Shown here: piece after piece, positions 32,955-35,227 of the stretch
How positions within the stretch are numbered: position 1 is the stretch's first letter
How the letters are laid out: every line of letters begins with the position of its first letter
Source: Glutamicibacter nicotianae
GTDB lineage: Bacteria > Actinomycetota > Actinomycetes > Actinomycetales > Micrococcaceae
Direction: 5' to 3'
NCBI RefSeq assembly: GCF_006539525.1
Contig: NZ_BJNE01000024.1
Span: 1 to 35,227, forward strand
DNA: 35,227 nucleotides
Translations under genes and position numbers: made by a program
The notes under the pieces: generated by a model
Database searches by the model: none
Seen by the model: only the letters and a program-made list of their open reading frames with translations
What the model was told of the DNA's origin: nothing

Positions 32955-33124
32955 GCGCCGTGCTCCGTACGGTTCAGTTCGTGCTGCAGGCCGGCAAGCA
33001 GCTGCTCATAGATTCCGGCATGCTCGGTAATGTCGTGGTCGGCCAGCGAGGACAGCGCCTGCTCGACTGCCGCCTCATCCAGCCCTCGGGGGCCAGGGCC
33101 TGGGACAGGTTCCTGTGGCTGCAT
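32951..33124 (-). CDS. Conserved 57-residue protein between the HAD phosphatase and tlyA
   Basis: A small acidic protein: a Pro/Gly-rich lead (about 1-14), then two helices (GLDEAAVEQALSSLADHD and AGIYEQLLAGLQHELN). ATG at 33122-33124 has GAGG six bases ahead and starts two bases after the HAD stop. Its stop overlaps the tlyA GTG. M. tuberculosis has a similarly small gene (Rv1693) in exactly this slot, as I recall. The tight packing and helical pattern make a real gene very likely. Function unknown; an accessory to TlyA or the phosphatase is a guess. Confidence 0.82.
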   Translation of the reverse strand: MQPQEPVPGPGPRGLDEAAVEQALSSLADHDITEHAGIYEQLLAGLQHELNRTEHGA

Positions 33125-33126
33125 GG

Positions 33127-34134
33127 CTAGCCTCGCACCTTCCGCAGGGCATCCAGCCCGCGTTCGGTGAACCGGATTTCCGGTTCTTCGTGCCGCGACT
33201 GGCGCGGGTGGGCCAGCCACCAGGCATGGCAGGCGGCGCGCCAGGTGTTCAGGTCCTGGTCGCTGCCCGTCACTTCGATCGCGCCGTGATCGACCTTGGC
33301 GACCGCGTCGCCGACCTGCACGCCGTAGCCGAGTACCTTGATGGTCGGGTAGGGACGGTACAGGTCGGCCAGGGAGTTGATGAGGTAGTTGGGTCGCTGC
33401 TCGACCGGAGCGCCCAGCGCTGTGCGCGGGGTGTCGACGCCGGTGAGCACCAGCGCGGTGGAGAACCCTGCGCGGAAGCCGCCGAGGATGTCGGTGTCCA
33501 GGCGGTCGCCGACGACCAGCGGGCGCTGGGAATCCAGCCGGTCGGCGGCCCGTGCGAACAGGTAGGATTCGGGCTTTCCGGCCACCCGCGGTTCCACGCT
33601 GGTAGCCAGCTTCACCGCGTTGACCAGCGACCCGTTGCCCGGGGCCAGGCCCTCGGCGCGCGGGATCGTCAGGTCGGTGTTGGTGGCAACCCATGCGGCG
33701 CCGTTATTGATCGCATAGCTGGCCTCGGCCAGGTTCGTCCACGAGATGTCCGGGTCGAACCCCTGGATCACCGCTACGGGTTCTTCCTTATGGGTTTCGA
33801 CGACTTCCAGCCCGCGCACGGCAATGCATTCGCGCAGGTAGGGGGAACCGACCACCAGGACCTTGGATCCCGGATTCAGTTCGCGGGCCAGCATCTCCGC
33901 GCCGGCGTCGGCCGAGCCGAAGACCTGCTCGGCGCTGGTCTTCACACCCAGCTGGCGCAGGTGCGCCGCGACCGACATCGGCGAACGCCCGGCATTGTTG
34001 GTAATGAACGCCAGTGTGACATTCACTTCCGCGAGGGTGTTCAGCGACTCGACGGCGTCGTCAATGGCGTTCGGGCCAGCATAGACGACGCCATCCAAAT
34101 CGGAGAGGACAGAATCAAATCCGGAGATCAGCAT
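33127..34134 (-). CDS. HAD-IIA family sugar/glycerol phosphatase
   Basis: A 335-residue phosphatase. The nucleophile motif DLDGVVY is at about 12-18, the ITNN motif II at about 44-47, and the C-terminal Lys (GKPES) with VGDRLDTDILGG form motifs III and IV, with a C2-type cap between. It corresponds in position to Rv1692, a glycerol-3-phosphate phosphatase. About 70 residues beyond the HAD fold form an extra C-terminal domain (from about 265, ending in an Arg-rich helix), as in the mycobacterial protein. ATG at 34132-34134. Confidence 0.9.
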   Translation of the reverse strand: MLISGFDSVLSDLDGVVYAGPNAIDDAVESLNTLAEVNVTLAFITNNAGRSPMSVAAHLRQLGVKTSAEQVFGSADAGAEMLARELNPGSKVLVVGSPYLRECIAVRGLEVVETHKEEPVAVIQGFDPDISWTNLAEASYAINNGAAWVATNTDLTIPRAEGLAPGNGSLVNAVKLATSVEPRVAGKPESYLFARAADRLDSQRPLVVGDRLDTDILGGFRAGFSTALVLTGVDTPRTALGAPVEQRPNYLINSLADLYRPYPTIKVLGYGVQVGDAVAKVDHGAIEVTGSDQDLNTWRAACHAWWLAHPRQSRHEEPEIRFTERGLDALRKVRG

Positions 34135-34182
34135 TCGGTGGTGGTTCCTACTACTTTAGGTATTTGGCTGCTACGCCAAAGC

Positions 34183-35227
34183 TTACTTCGTCGATTCGTC
34201 TTCCACGTCGGCTTCGGCGGCGTCCGTGTCGGATTCGACGACCACGTTCAGGTCATCGTCCTCGTCGATGCCGGTCTGCTCGGCTTCAGGCTCTTCAGCT
34301 TCTTCTGCGGTTGCGTCGGCAGCCGCTTCCGAGGACTCGGAAGGTTCGATCAGATCCTTGGCACGCGGGGTTTCCTCTTCCTCGTCCAGCTCCGGAGCCA
34401 GGTCCATGATGAAGGATTCGGTTTCGCGTTCGATGCCCAGGGCGCTTTCGGCAACCTCCACCTGTGCATTCCAGCGCTTCGCGTCTTCTGCACGGCCGGC
34501 AGCCGAGAGCAGGTCAGCGTAGGCGGTGAACAGGCGCGGGCTGAAGGAGAAGGCGCGGTTGAAGTTCAGCTGCTCCAGCGACTCCAGCTCAGCCAGTGCC
34601 TTGTCCAGCTTACCCAGGTCGGCGTAGGATCCAGCGGCAACCATCTGCATTTCGACCTTGACGGCAGTTTCCAGGTTGGCGCATTCCTCGGAGTGCGCCA
34701 GCTCGATGGCTTTCTCCGCACGGCCCAGGCCGCGCAGCGAGTCGGCGATCAACGGCAGGTTGTAGTCCGAACCGGAAATGCGGCGGTGGGTGCGCAGCTC
34801 ACGCAGCGCGTCGGCGTACTTGCCGGCATGGTAGGCGGCAATGCCAACGGCTTCGCGCACGACGGCGACGCGGCCGCCACGGCGCGATGCCGCCAGGGTG
34901 TGCTGGTAAGCCAGTTCCGGGTCCTCTTCCAGCAGGCGGCCAGCCATCACCAGGTGCTTGGCGACCCAGCTTGCCGAACGCTCTTCGAGGTAGCGCAGCT
35001 GTGCGCGTGCCACGCGGTCCAGCTCCTTGCCGGTAACGTCTTCATCAATGTCCGGGGACTGCTCGCGATCGGCTCGGTTCGAGATGCGCAGGTCGCCCGG
35101 GTTGTGCGCGCGTGGCGCATTCTCGCGCTTGTCGGCAAAGCGGTCCTCGCGTGCTGGACGATCCCCCTTGGAACGACGGTCATCGGCGCGCTTGAAGCCG
35201 CCACCACGGTTGTCATCACGACGCTCG
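34183..35227 (-). CDS. TPR-like repeat protein with charged tails (5' end outside the window)
   Basis: The frame is open from the TAA at 34183-34185 to the window edge, so at least 347 residues are encoded and the start is missing. The GTG at 35011-35013 is internal: upstream codons continue in frame with an Arg/Asp/Gly-rich low-complexity segment (RDDNRGGGFKR and similar), then SPDIDEDVTGKELDRV. The core (about 190 residues, ending near NAQVEVAES) is helical with tetratricopeptide-like periodicity (YADALRELRTH, AEKAIELAHS, LDKALAELESLEQL). The last 60 or so residues are highly acidic. It matches the position of Rv1691. Function unknown; a scaffold or RNA-associated role is a guess. Confidence 0.85.
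   Translation of the reverse strand, partial: ERRDDNRGGGFKRADDRRSKGDRPAREDRFADKRENAPRAHNPGDLRISNRADREQSPDIDEDVTGKELDRVARAQLRYLEERSASWVAKHLVMAGRLLEEDPELAYQHTLAASRRGGRVAVVREAVGIAAYHAGKYADALRELRTHRRISGSDYNLPLIADSLRGLGRAEKAIELAHSEECANLETAVKVEMQMVAAGSYADLGKLDKALAELESLEQLNFNRAFSFSPRLFTAYADLLSAAGRAEDAKRWNAQVEVAESALGIERETESFIMDLAPELDEEEETPRAKDLIEPSESSEAAADATAEEAEEPEAEQTGIDEDDDLNVVVESDTDAAEADVEDESTK

Noticed and set aside
1-35227. CRISPR arrays, insertion sequences, toxin-antitoxin or defence islands
   Set aside because: No regularly spaced repeats, transposases or recognisable defence genes were seen on either strand. The DUF2975/Xre pair is not a known toxin-antitoxin type.

Overview
The window is from a high-GC Gram-positive bacterium, an actinomycete of the Micrococcales and most likely a relative of Arthrobacter or Glutamicibacter. 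The evidence is the high GC at third codon positions, frequent GTG and TTG starts, Shine-Dalgarno sites of the AGGAG type, and gene order. Two blocks match the order around Rv1691-Rv1713 in Mycobacterium tuberculosis, as far as I remember it. I saw no insertion sequence, prophage, CRISPR array or rRNA gene.

Layout, left to right. (1) 17-5086, accessory, all on the minus strand: an FAD aromatic hydroxylase, an antibiotic-resistance-type ABC-F ATPase of the TlrC/CarA kind, and a PhzF-family isomerase. (2) 5186-12441, minus strand, core: a run transcribed parA, scpA, scpB, rluB-like, tyrA, cmk, der, then tRNA-Pro(GGG) and a terminator. It joins chromosome segregation, ribosome maturation and nucleotide or tyrosine synthesis. 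(3) 12456-13957: a small hypothetical gene, a VOC-fold protein and a deaminase closely resembling fungal blasticidin-S deaminase. (4) 13958-17896: a DctA dicarboxylate carrier divergent from a CitA/CitB-type two-component system that probably senses the carrier's substrates. (5) 17909-24346: a complete propionate (2-methylcitrate) module, with prpE facing away from gntR-prpD-prpB-prpC. Two identical TGTATACA sites lie in the shared promoter region. (6) 24429-25226: a DUF2975 membrane protein coupled to a small Xre-type regulator, with a clear AACGATA operator array. (7) 25223-35227, minus strand, core: a TPR protein (cut by the window edge), HAD-IIA phosphatase, a 57-residue protein, tlyA, nadK, recN, pyrG, an ADP-ribose-type NUDIX, xerD and an MTH1-like NUDIX.

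Regions 2 and 7 form an old actinobacterial housekeeping neighbourhood. Regions 3-6 look like a catabolic and stress insert between xerD and parA. Many genes overlap by 1-4 bases at stop/start junctions (scpA, prpD, the Xre gene, the MTH1-like NUDIX, xerD, tlyA), indicating translational coupling.

I do not see a convincing wholly new defence or biosynthetic system. The best leads are regulatory: the paired operators of the prp module, the AACGATA array of the DUF2975/Xre pair, a possible Shine-Dalgarno-masking hairpin ahead of the ABC-F gene, a LexA-like box at recN, and the blasticidin-S-deaminase-like enzyme.
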